Part shown: positions 35,901 to 54,481 of the stretch, one piece after another
How the letters are laid out: every line of letters starts with the position of its first letter
How positions within the stretch are numbered: the stretch's first letter is position 1
Source of the DNA: Lingula anatina
Taxonomy: Eukaryota; Brachiopoda; Lingulata; Lingulida; Lingulidae
Assembly (NCBI RefSeq): GCF_001039355.2
Contig: NW_019775758.1
Coordinates: 344,813-408,812, forward strand
DNA: 64,000 nucleotides
Direction: 5' to 3'
The notes under the pieces: model-generated
What the model was told of the DNA's origin: nothing
Seen by the model: the letters and a program-made list of their open reading frames with translations, nothing else
The model's database searches: none
Made by a program: the position numbers and the translations under genes

Positions 35901-36420
35901 CCTAGAAATAATGATATGAATGGTAACACTGTCTTAAGAAATCTAACACCAGGAGGGGGGGTTTGTTTCATCTGTGACATCCTAGAAATAAAGATATGAA
36001 TGGTAACACTGTCTTAAGAAATCTAACACCAGGAGGGGGGTTTGTTTCATCTGTGACATCCTAGAAATAAAGATATGAATGGTAACACTGTCTTAAGAAA
36101 GCTTACACCAGCAGTAAGGGGTTTGTTTCATCTGTGACTTCCTAGAACTAGAGATATGAATGGTAACATTGTCTTAAGAAAGCTAACACCAGGAGTGGGG
36201 GGTTTGTTTCATCTGTGACATCCTAGAAATAGAGATTATCAGATAGATATGAATGGTGGCATTGTCTGAAGAAAGAAAAAACATCAGGAGTGGGGAGGGT
36301 TGTTTTATCTGTAATATCCTGGAAATAGACATATATAATAGTAGGAATGGTGAATTCGTCTTTAGGAAGAAAAAAATTCAAGGAGGGGGAGTTTGTTTCA
36401 TCTGTGAGGTAACAAAGGAA
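35842..36420 (-). repeat. Tandem array of the Staufen start-codon exon
   Basis: Seven tandem units of about 78-92 bp start near 35881, 35961, 36041, 36120, 36207, 36299 and 36389. The first is the real exon. In transcript direction the unit reads TATTTCTAG|G, ATGTCACAGATGAAAC, AAACCCCCC..., then about 40 bases of upstream intron. The array thus repeats acceptor, initiator ATG and the first codons. The two most distal units are strongly diverged. Confidence 0.88.
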
Positions 36421-36630
36421 GAGACACACATACAAGAAAAATGTCTTTCATCAGGAGATCTGCTTGTATTTTATTCATACTATGTCACTTGCTTCAAAAA
36501 TGTCCATTAACAGACCCATAAATAGTAAAAGGATGACCAAAAGGTTTTGCAAAAAATTCCACCGTTAATCTGATATATCAACCCCTCCCTCCCCTTTAAA
36601 AAAAGATCAATGCCTCTGAAAACAACTTAC

Positions 36631-36636
36631 CTTGAC
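36631..36636 (-). other. Candidate 6-nt 5' UTR microexon or AG|GT ratchet site of Staufen
   Basis: The minus strand reads TATTTGCAG|GTCAAG|GTAAGTTG: an acceptor and a strong donor six bases apart, within the presumed 5' UTR intron. It could be a microexon or a recursive splice site. It may also be chance. Confidence 0.25.
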
Positions 36637-36877
36637 CTGCAAATATAAAAAACAGCTGTAGGTCACAGAATCTGTGATGCGCTAATTGCCTGATAGGGTT
36701 AAGCATCAACTTGAATTTGGGAAAGTTGTGCTATAAATTGGAGAATTTTAGACATAGAAACCATGGAGACACCCGTAATAAAACAGTTCTGAAGAATGAA
36801 TCACAAAGTGATAATTATTTCTTACCAAAAATATCATTTTAGTTGAAAATTGAAGACTTAGAAGTGCAAGACTTAAG

Positions 36878-37085
36878 CCCCCTTTACACTGGACGGCGTC
36901 CTTTCTGCGTCCAGCAGTACGGTCCCATTTGAGAGTTAAAAAATTATAATATTTTACGTGCCGACAACTGGCCGATCATTGAGCATTCATTCTGATACAA
37001 AATCAATGCCTGTACCTCCTTATTAAGACCACAGCGATGCCAAATTTCATGGTCGCAGAAAGGACGCCGTCCAGTGTAAAGGGGG
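36878..37085 (+). mobile_element. TIR MITE 'CCCCCTTTACACTGG', copy 2
   Basis: 208 bp, the same ends and interior as 21599-21806 but inverted relative to it. It lies in the presumed 5' UTR intron of Staufen. Confidence 0.9.
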
Positions 37086-38216
37086 TATTAGAAGTGCAAG
37101 CTTCCCAACCGGATTCTTGACTCCTGTTTACTATGCAAAAACAATATTTTGACTAGTGTTAACCACTGCAAATAATAACAGGCCACAAGGTCTCCATGGT
37201 ATCCCAATGTAAAGTGTCTGCTGTTTAGTTATTTCCCCCATTTATTTGCTCAGCAAAATTGACCGGTTTAAAAGTGCTTAAAAAGTTCAATTATAGAAAA
37301 GCAAATGGACATCAAAGGGTCTTTACCCCTACAGGTAAGAAAAGTGAAAGAACATGGGCTGTTATTGAATTTGGAAACACATCTCACAGGTAGATAATGA
37401 CCATTCTGTCAGATAGCTCAACCTGATAGCCCCGTCTTTTATGAGACAACATTGACAAGAAGTACATCACAGATCACATAGCTAATAATCTCTCAGGTCT
37501 AAGGAAAAGGGCACATTTTCAAAGCTAAATATCTGCATTATTAACAACCAATTTGTTTATATATATTGGTATGTAAATTGATAACTGAACAAGTACTCTA
37601 AACTGTATCTCCCATAAGACATGTTGTAATTGATCAGTTGTCTTATTAGACCTGCTGAAAGTTAAGTCAGTGAGCACATGATCTACCTATAAGTCAGTTA
37701 GGCCAGCTACTTCATTATAAACTGAGCTAGAGTTTTTGTCAGGTCTGTCCTCTTTTAAAAAGAAATTCAGAAATAATGATGTTGTAAAGGAAGAAACATA
37801 GCTGGGACACAAATGTAATTAAATTGATTGTGAATGGCCAGGACCTGCTTCTTATTATCAATACTTTATTCATGCAATGCAATGATTCTTGCTACAACCC
37901 AGTCTTATCTCAGACACCGAGATAGGCTAGAGTGAGAATGGAGGAAAATTTGTTGGAATGCTGCCAACGGGATGCTCTATGCTTATTCTATTTATTTATC
38001 ATTATAATCGAATGCAATTTTCAAAGTACCTTTATAATCTTCTTGTTGCACTCCTTTCGCATAAAACTGTCACTTTAACTATCAAATTATTGGATAGGAA
38101 ATACCATAACATGTGGAAATGTTACTGACTACTACACAGACACTACGGTTTCTTTCTCATTCAGCGTTTTTCTCCTCGGCGTTCGTTCACTGTTTTCTCA
38201 ATAAAAATACTCACCT
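37086..38216 (-). other. Presumed first intron of Staufen
   Basis: No coding exon seen. The interval lies between a possible 5' UTR donor at 38216/38217 (TTTAG|GTGAGT on the minus strand) and the start-codon exon. Confidence 0.4.
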
Positions 38217-38374
38217 AAACAAAAGCAAACTGTATATTTCCAAGCTTTAGGCTAATTTAAATATTTCCACGTAGGTCAGGTAAAAATTACGCTATTCATG
38301 AGAGAAAAAAATCGATGGCAAACAGTAAAGAAAATGACAGACTAACACCCTTCCATGTTGGTCTGCACCCAGAG

Positions 38375-38382
38375 TGACGTCA
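38375..38382. promoter_or_regulatory. CRE palindrome TGACGTCA
   Basis: A perfect CREB/ATF site inside the shared Staufen/FBXO16 promoter interval. Confidence 0.5.
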
Positions 38383-38574
38383 TTAGGAAGTTTTTCGAGA
38401 TTTTAGTTTCGCAGGATTTTTAACTTTCAAATACAAGATTAAACCATCAAAATTGTCTTTTAATGATTTACTCCACAATCTGAAGTACAAAATATACACA
38501 GACGCTTGGTAATATCGAAATAGAAAGGAGTGATAGGTCACCCGAAGGTCGTTCCCATCATCCATTTTTTTTTC

Positions 38575-38584
38575 AATATGGCGG
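38575..38584 (+). promoter_or_regulatory. YY1-like site upstream of FBXO16
   Basis: AATATGGCGG, a match to the YY1 core in the FBXO16 direction, about 100 bases before the start codon. Confidence 0.4.
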
Positions 38585-38687
38585 TGTAAACAAATCGGAG
38601 CAGAAATTTGATTTCAAATATTTTTCGGCGACAGGATGTTGCATGACGTAGATCTGGATGCCACAGATTGACCGTAAATTAACCATC

Positions 38688-41600
38688 ATGTCGATGTCAA
38701 GAGACGCTAGAATATCTCTTGTCGCCAAAAACAGACTTAAAAGCAGTTGGACACCGCTGAGTAACGAGGATCACAATCACCAGGTGAATCCCCATTAGCG
38801 TTAACAATCACCTAATTATGTCAACACTGTAAAAATGTCGAACTCTTTAAAGAATATTTTCAGTGGCTTTACTCAGTTCTCAAAACCTGTCAAGCCTGTA
38901 AAATTTCCAACTGATACATAAATTCCTGTTGCGATAAAGAAAACTGAAATGAAGTTCAGTTAGAGAATAATTGGGTTTGTGCTTGCTGGGTACACTGTTA
39001 ATAAGACATAAGTGTTGTAGAGTGCTTCCGCATTTATTAATGATTTCAATGATTTCAAGGTTATCAAAAAATGATGTTATCACTATGTAAATCTTTGCAT
39101 AGGCAATGCTCAGGATCAAATGTTGGAAAACTGATGCACCATGCGCACTCTGGATGAAAAAATATAATTTATTACTTCTTCTAAATTCACCTTTCAGATA
39201 TTTGAAGAAAGGCGACAACTAGTATCAAAATGGGTGAGCAAATGATTATTCAGAGCATACTTAATTTTTTCCTTTGTGTACTTGCTTTCAAGTAAAGGCT
39301 GTCCTGATTCAATAAGGTGACTGAAAGTATTGCATATGTGCAAAATTTTTACACATTGCAATTGAAAAAAAAAACAATATTAATTTGTCCACCAATGGTT
39401 TTTAATAAATTAATTATTATTGTTTTTATTATAAGTAGTAGTATTGTTGTTGTTGTTATTATCATTATGTGCAGTTTGACAAATGGACAGATGAACAAAG
39501 AAAGAAAATACTTGAAGATCTCACAGGAAAATGTAGGAAGAAGCAGCTGGAATTCACTGCAGACATAGTGAACAAAAAAGTCCCCATTTATCACCAGGAC
39601 TTCACGCGGGTGCTGCCTAGAGTCCTCTCTCTCTATCTCTTCTCTTTTCTCGACCCACGTAGCCTGTGTCGGAGCTCAAGGGTAAGTCTGGCTGCTTTAA
39701 ACCCTCTCATGTCTTGCAGCTTGAGTGGGAGAGCCTTGGGATCTAAGTCACTCAATTTCAAATATTAAAATTGATTGAGATACGTCCAAGGCAGTTCTTA
39801 ATCTCTGGTCTTGGGTTGCAAGGTAGTAGCATAATTTTCTTTCACAACTCAGTGGTGAGTTTATCTTGTTAACAATCTACCATGGGTTGAATGGAAAAGC
39901 TAAGAATTAAGTTAACAGCATATATTGTGTTAAATATGTCCAATCACTGCATTAGAGATGACAAATCATTGTGTCAGATGTGACAGGTAGTTCTGCTAGA
40001 TGTTACATATGATTGCGGTAGTTGTGACATGTGATTATTACATTGTTTCAGGTGTGCTGGTACTGGAAATTCCTTGCAGAGTCAGATGAGATCTGGATGG
40101 GCAAGTGTATGCGGCTGGGCTGGTACCTGCCCTTCACACCCAGTCCGTATGAGAGAGGCCTGTGGAAGAAACATTATGTAGAAACAATTAGAGGAATACA
40201 GTATATCAGACCAAAGGTATGCATTGTGTTAGTTGTGACCAGTGAATGTGTTAGGTGTGACTGAAGGAAATGTGTCAGTTGTGCCTGATGATTGTGTTGT
40301 CTGGGACAGGAGATTGTGTTAGGTGTAACTGTAAGGATTGTGTTGGTTGTTTCCACATTCATGGATAGCTTAGACAACATATGAATGATGCAGCACAATT
40401 AAATAAATCTCTATGTCAACCTCACAGGAGTATCCCAAACCAGAGTCCACTTTGCCTCCTCCGTCAGAAGACATGGAGAGCATGACAATACATTCCCCAA
40501 AAGATGACCATGACAGGCGGAGTCGTAGGCCTCCAAGGCCAAGGTCAGGGAAAGACACGCCCACCTCTTCCTCCAGGAAACCTGCTGCAGCCGTTCCAGG
40601 AAAACCACCCCCCTGGAAGGGATCTGATCCCACACCTAAGGACACTTGGAGATATAATTACTTGGATAATGAAGATGAAGTGGAAAAAGTTTCCAGGCTG
40701 TAAGATTTTTTTATTGTTATTATTATAAACTAATATATTATTTTTAAGGAAGAGATCTGCTTATTTATATGCTGTTCCTATTTCTTCATTTATTTCCATA
40801 TTGCAACTTTTTTTTTTTTTTTTANTGATAAGTGTGCTTATTTTAAAACAGAATCCGAAAATTTTTATTTTTGCTGTTGAGGCAATTTAAAGAGGTTCTT
40901 GAAGTAAAACACTATTATGTTGAGAAATGTTTCTGAGAAATTACCTTGAAAGTATCAAAATAATTGTGTAGTTGTATCTGGATATTATTTATCATCATGG
41001 TAACTGACAGATATGTCTTTCTGACAGGAGAAAAAAAGGTTTTTACAGTGCTGAGACAGAGCAGATCTCAAAGGAAGCCAAAAGTAAAGTGAAGACAGGA
41101 AAGAATGTGCTCAATACTAAGATAGTCACAAACCCAAGGAGGTCAAGATCTCTTACTGTGAGTGGTTTGTGATTCACTAAGCAGAATGATATCTACAGTT
41201 AAAGCCAACTTATCAATGGATATAGATTCGTGGATTATTTCTTTCGTTTTATAAAATAATGTGATATGTTGACATGTTTTGCCACATTTTATTCAGCCTG
41301 TTAGGTCAGTCACAATTCCACAGTCTGCATTCTTTATATAAACAACACAGACTTCTTCCAAACATGCCAGACCCATTCATACACTTGTCAGCTGTCACAA
41401 CAACACAGTTTTCTGTTGCATCTAACAGACTGCTACTATCACAACTAACACATTTCTCTGTCTCACCTAACACACTGTCTGTTATACAATAGAGAGAGGA
41501 TATAGAACAACACAATCAGGAACCAACCACGCCCTTCTTGTGGAACTCATACCACAGAGTGTATAATTATCTTGGTGACCAACATGTAGTAAGTGCCTCT

Positions 41601-43422
41601 GCCGTGGCTGGAGTGAGAAAAGCTGTGTGGACACTGCTGTTTTGTTGAAATCACATTTTTATACTGGTATTTTGAGTGGTACCGCAGTTGAAGAATTATG
41701 TACATTTGTAAATTCAGTTGCAGTTGATATTTGAATACCGTGCTTGCAATTTGCTGAATTTGCTGGAGTTGCAGTTGAAATGTTATAAGAGTTTGCAGTT
41801 TGCTGTAACAGTTATAATTGAAATACCATGCTTGTTATTTGCTGAATCATGAAGTTTAAAGTTGCATTTCAGATGTTAGGTAATTAGGCTTATTTTAACA
41901 TGTTGCATTAAGATGCACATTTCATGCTGACATTTAAGAGTGAGACTGCGTCTTTTATCACTGATTCGTGTCTTTACAGTGTGCAGCTGAAATGAAATAT
42001 CATGCTTTTTATTTGCTGAATTATGAGGCTTGAGATGAAATACCTAGTATTTGTATTTGATTTGTTGAGAGTGATTCATTTGCTTGCAGCAGTCTTTTTG
42101 CAGTTATTAAGAGTTTTTGCATGCAGATTTGCTTGCTCAGTTTTAAAGCTTTGTTTCGTCTGTATATTTGCTGATATACTGTTCACTTTGGATGAAAGAA
42201 TTCAAGTATGAAAATTTTTGTGTAGGTAAATTTGATATCACAGCCCTGCTTTAGTATAATTGTGACAATATTTGACTTCCCTAATATACAGTTTGTCAGA
42301 TATATTAAATTTACTAGTAGTTAGTTTTGTTCCCACTTTTTACTCCTCGGCTGAGTTATTTTATTGTCTATTTTTCTTTCCTATTTTCCCTTTCAATTAA
42401 AATCATCAACTAAAAATTCATTCAGTTAAAGTGGATAGTCTGTTTGAGACAATATCCATCAATCTTGCAGGGTACAGATTTCCCAACAGATGGCAGCACA
42501 GTGGGCAGTGATCCAGGAAGTGGGCACGCAAGGGGTGATGGGCGCCCTGATTGGGCCAAGGTGCCAACTGGAGCACCTTTTATGAATAGGTAAGGCAGGC
42601 ACCACCATGTTTGGGGTTGAAAATTGTAAAAATCAGGAGAGGTTCCCCCACACACACACGCACACACGTTTTTTAGCATCCGCTCCCATCACTCTTTCAG
42701 CTTCTTCTCTTTAAAGTGAATCATTTAAAAGACCATGAATATTTCCTGCAGCTGAATTTGTAATCTCAAATCCAGATGCCTGATAAAAAAAATAAAATAC
42801 ATAATTTTATAGTGTGATTTTATATGTTTATTCTATATATTTCCTCCTCAGCGCGGCGCACTTGGATGCCTCCCGGAGACCCCCACCAGTCCTGCCAGTC
42901 CCCAGAGTGAAGGCAGTCAGGACTGAGAGAGATACTCCATGTAAAGATCTATTTGTCTTTCTCTCTTGCCTTCCCTCTCTCCCTCCCTCTCTCACTCACT
43001 GTCTACCCCCCCCTCTCTCTCTCTTTCCATCCATTCATCCATCCTTCCCTACCCCTCTCTCTCTTTCTCCCTCCCTCCATCTTTTTCTCGTTCTTACCTC
43101 ATACCGACTGGACAGCATTGTGGCTAGTAACTGTCATGTGTTGTAGACCACACTGAATGCAGTTGTATTGGTATATAAGAACAGAGAGCAGAGCGAACAG
43201 AGAGAGAGAGAGAGAGAGAGATCCGAATAAGCCATTTTGTATTGCGAAAGGACAAAGCCCAATGTTTAACTGATATGAACAATTTTCATTCCAGCCTCCC
43301 CATTATTTGAACAGCGACCCTGGCAGGTCCCCCGGGGGACGGGCTCAGATGATGAAGCACCTTCAGATGAAGAGGATGTCCTCAGATTTGCGAGGAACAT
43401 TGAAAAATATGAACAGTACTGA
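38688..43422 (+). CDS. FBXO16: F-box only protein 16
   Basis: Ten coding exons: 38688-38783, 39198-39233, 39475-39681, 40052-40216, 40428-40699, 41028-41157, 41493-41588, 42471-42589, 42852-42940, 43295-43422. Every junction is GT-AG and in phase; total 445 residues. FBXO16 is an F-box substrate adaptor of SCF (SKP1-CUL1-F-box) ubiquitin ligases. Recognition rests on SSWTPLS (about 19-25), FEERRQLVSKW (exon 2), FDKWTDEQRKK, the F-box LPRVLSLYLFSFLDPRSLCR (about 91-110) with VCWYWK, then GLWKKHY and the distal NYLDNEDEVEKV, all matching vertebrate FBXO16. The start is the first ATG, preserving the conserved N terminus. Human FBXO16 is roughly 290 residues; the extra length is a basic then acidic, Pro/Ser-rich C-terminal region (exons 6-10) ending SDDEAPSDEED ... 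KYEQY. Intron 5 contains a single-N join (40825). Confidence 0.95.
39926..40040. repeat. Degenerate TGTGTTAG/TGTGACA cluster in FBXO16 intron 3
   Basis: Units such as CATTGTGTCAGATGTGACAG and GATTGCGGTAGTTGTGACAT recur at roughly 30 bases, up to the acceptor of exon 4. Confidence 0.6.
40220..40345. repeat. Degenerate TGTGTTAG/TGTGACA cluster in FBXO16 intron 4
   Basis: Starts immediately after the exon 4 donor with CATTGTGTTAGTTGTGAC and continues through at least four variants (GTGTTAGGTGTGACTG, GTGTCAGTTGTGCC, GTGTTAGGTGTAACTG). Confidence 0.65.
41385..41480. repeat. Inverted-orientation TGTGTTAG/TGTGACA cluster in FBXO16 intron 6
   Basis: Reverse-complement variants (GTCACAACAACACAG, ATCACAACTAACACA, TCTCACCTAACACAC) run up to the acceptor of exon 7. 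Confidence 0.6.
41720..42050. repeat. Degenerate repeat in FBXO16 intron 7
   Basis: At least three diverged copies of a unit containing GAAATACCATGCTT, TTTGCTGAAT and GCAGTTG-like pieces, near 41720, 41806 and 41983. Confidence 0.45.
42955..43085. repeat. CT-rich low-complexity tract in FBXO16 intron 9
   Basis: Long runs of CTCTCT, CCCTCC and TCCATCC variants directly after the exon 9 donor. Confidence 0.8.
43199..43221. repeat. (AG)n microsatellite
   Basis: About eleven AG units in FBXO16 intron 9. Confidence 0.85.
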
Positions 43423-44470
43423 AGTTTTTTTTTTTTTGTGATTTTTTTCCCACAAGAACATACGCATGTTTACCACCGACATATAAATATCAGCTTGACT
43501 TTGTGAAGAGCATTTCAGCAACATATATGAGATAATATTCTGTTATTTCATTGGGACAGTTTCATATATGTCATGCTTTATGAATCTGAATGTTTTGCCC
43601 ATGCTTTTTGACAATCTCGTCATCGCCATGTTCAGTGTTATATTTCACCCAGGTTTGGCATTTCTGCAATTATTGGTACTTATTTGTTCTAACAGTGTTT
43701 ATTTCCACAGGAATCATCTTTCAGAAATATCCAGTATGTTAGCTTTAAAATCTCAGCTTATTTTTATTTTTTTTTAAATTTTATTTTTAAGTTAGTATAT
43801 TATACCTCCAAAAAAGTTTGCCTTACAAGTCATTAAGTAAGTGATACTTCTTTAACGTTTATTTGGGACTTCATACTTAAATACAGACTTATACAGTACT
43901 TTAATTTCTTTTTAACACTGGCAATTCTAAGTGATTATTGTTAGCATCTCTCACATTTGCTTTTATTCCACAATGTTTTATCTCTATTTTTGTTTTCATG
44001 CACAAGTAGTGTATAATTTTCACTACATGGTTGTTTCTCAGTTCCTCTTAGTAAAGAAATGCTTTATGTGATTTTTGTTATATAATTAAATAATTTGCAA
44101 TAATTTTAACTTTTTCATTAGTTTAAGCTTTGATGTATTTCTCCAAAGGAGCAATTTTTTCTTCAGTGATATATTTGCCTATTGAATGTTTATTTTGTGA
44201 TTTATTTTATATGCATTTCAATATAGTTTTGGCAAGTGGTTTTATCATTTCTTTTCCACTTTTCTCTCTTGTAAAAACCTAACATTTTGCAGCTTCTTTT
44301 TATCTCAATGGATCACGTGCAAACTTTTTCTTTATCACATAATTTAGATCATATTTGACACTTCATGGGTATATTAGGTAAAATTGAAAGCTTAAATTAT
44401 ATAAAATAAATAATTTTATTTTTGATTTAGTTTTATCTGATGTCAAATAAAACAAGAACTTGTTATCAAA
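43423..44470 (+). other. FBXO16 3' UTR
   Basis: AT-rich sequence from the stop codon to AATAAA at 44446-44451. Nothing else recognised. Confidence 0.6.
44446..44451 (+). terminator. AATAAA, FBXO16 polyadenylation signal
   Basis: A canonical hexamer about 1 kb after the FBXO16 stop and followed by GT/T-rich sequence. It is only 26 bases from an oppositely directed signal at 44477-44482. Confidence 0.5.
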
Positions 44471-44476
44471 CAGTTT

Positions 44477-44482
44477 TTTATT
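44477..44482 (-). terminator. AATAAA (minus), WDR48 polyadenylation signal
   Basis: TTTATT on the plus strand; a second copy is at 44492-44497. Either would end the WDR48 transcript about 1.8 kb after its stop. Confidence 0.45.
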
Positions 44483-46248
44483 GACTTTTTTTTTATTTTC
44501 AGACCAATGGTCAGTAGTTCCTGTGAAAAATAAATAGGGTATAATTGTTTCTATTAGATCATTTATAATACATTGAAAGCTTCACCATGATAAGATATAA
44601 AATATTCAATTGGTAGATTATCTAGAGCTTGGTCAGTTACTCTTGCCCTACTGACTGGACCAGATGACCAAGGACATTAAAGTACATTTAGAACAGTATC
44701 AAGTAATTAACATCTATACAGCATCTTAACTCTAACATTTAAAGTGAATATTTACTCTTTCAACATGTGAATACATAATATGCATTATGCCAAAAAAATT
44801 TTAATAGAAACATTTCACATACTGAACATTTCTAAGAATTCTTCACCCTACCCATCACAGCACTTTTAATTTTATATATATTTTGGGAGCAACTGGAAAT
44901 GACATACAATCAAGATAACTCAGATTAGTCACAGTCGCACTCTGCGCAGCAAATGAGCAGATTAATTCCTTTGTCTAAATCATCTTTGGCAGTGAAACTA
45001 CAGGGGTTTTCACTCTATCTGAAGAAGGTATGGTATAATATTGATGGGTTTTTCTCTCCCCTATCCTTGCCTTCCCTACTACATACTAGAGGCCAGCTCA
45101 GTGATGACATGAATTCAATGCAAAAAATCTTGCTGGCTTACAGTGAAAAAAAAATGTCATGAATTATCCAGAGACATCTGTCTTAGTCTGTGAATAACTA
45201 GTAAAAAACCAATCTCTGGCCTGGTAAAGTGAACCCCAGCCAATATATATGATATATACTTTCAACTATTATCAATAATTTTACTCTTGTACATATCATT
45301 TTCAGTTGGCGATGCGTAATTAATTAATAGATTATGGTCAATAGACATTTTTACCTGTGATGTAGATAAAGTATGACTTGATCCAGAAATATGCTGGATA
45401 ACATTAAAATATAGCATAAACAGTGAGGTTTACACACCCTTAAACACGGCATTGGTGACCCTTAGACACTAAGATTAAGAGGTAGCAGGCAATAAAATAT
45501 GTAGTGACCATAGAAGCTGACCACAGCACTGACCAATGACAAATGACACTTTCTCCACAAGTTATGTTCTGATGCAATCAGACTAGTATAAGATGACCTT
45601 CAACACTAAGATGAACTTCAGAAAAGCAGGAAGTGGTTATCTACCCATACCTTGACGTTCTGGAGCACATGCAGCTAGATCTGCAAGAATCACCTTCCAA
45701 GTGTGGCCTTGCACTGTGATCTTTTCAAAGGCAGACTCCCTAGTGTCAAATATGCCACACTCAGCATTTCAATGCCAAAGTGTCTTCTCTTCAATAACAA
45801 CAAATTAATAAATATTCTTTCATGATTTTCTCCCTCAGTGTTTAGCATGCCATAATCATGCTATTTCACTGCTGAAGCACATCAATTTTTTGTTTTAAAA
45901 GCATCCACGGATAACATCTTTATATAAAGTAGAATCTGCCAACAAAGAGCATTATATTAATTTACTTCATCTCAACAAAGACTTATTCTGGAAGATGATT
46001 TTTCGGGTGCCAACATCAAAACTTTTGCTCATCTTAAATAAAGAAGAGGCCATCACAGAAGATTTACATTTCTTCACTATACAAAATGATTTTCTACACA
46101 AAGATGTTTTCTTCCACACCTCTCCAAAATAACACGGAAACCACTAACAATCAGTACATAAATTGCTACATTGATTCCTTTTTCATCTGAAGATGTTTTT
46201 ATCTACAGATAAGTATAGATATAAGGAGACTAAAGAACTGTTCATCTC
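44483..46248 (-). other. Presumed WDR48 3' UTR
   Basis: Noncoding AT-rich sequence between the WDR48 stop and its likely polyadenylation signals. No internal gene seen. Confidence 0.55.
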
Positions 46249-54078
<7,830 letters not shown>

Positions 54079-54481
54079 TTGCAGTGTGATGCTAAGTACG
54101 TCACGAATATTGCGGTCGATGTTTATTATGGGTAAAACGTCATCAATATTAGTTTAAATGGCCTCGGTTGTTTCCGTACTTACCGATTCTAACCGAGAGG
54201 TCAACGCTCAGATTCGACCTTTGTACTATATTCACGCATTTGTGACATGATCAAGTGGTTGGTATTGAAAGCAAGAGTTTGATTGGTTCGGAATCTGATT
54301 GAGAAATATAACCGCCTTGTTGATTTGTTCAAAGGAAGATATTTTTGGATTTGTTACAAAGCCTAACTATGTCAGATGTGACAGCAGCGTGCGTCTTATA
54401 AAATATCATTATTGAAAATGTGTGACTGAAAACACGAAACTTACAGACAAGAAAGGATAACTACTCTATCTGCTCAACACG
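54079..54481. promoter_or_regulatory. Head-to-head promoter region, WDR48 / small downstream gene
   Basis: The WDR48 ATG is at 54078 (minus). On the plus strand a strong donor (ACACG|GTAAGT, 54481/54482) ends a plausible noncoding first exon. Between them is TACGTCACG (about 54097), a CRE-like site, plus a second ACGTCA core near 54137. No TATA box was evident. Confidence 0.45.

Larger units (their letters stand above)
38217..38687. promoter_or_regulatory. Head-to-head promoter region, Staufen / FBXO16
   Basis: The Staufen 5' UTR donor (38217, minus strand) and the FBXO16 ATG (38688, plus strand) are under 500 bases apart. Between them is a perfect CRE, TGACGTCA, at 38375-38382 and a YY1-like AATATGGCGG at 38575-38584. 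YY1 sites commonly sit just downstream of start sites, which would place FBXO16 initiation near 38.57 kb. Confidence 0.55.

Noticed and set aside
42814-43156. Pro/Ser/Leu-rich open frames
   Set aside because: They join an FBXO16 exon to CT-rich intron sequence; the in-phase splice sites give the conserved protein instead.
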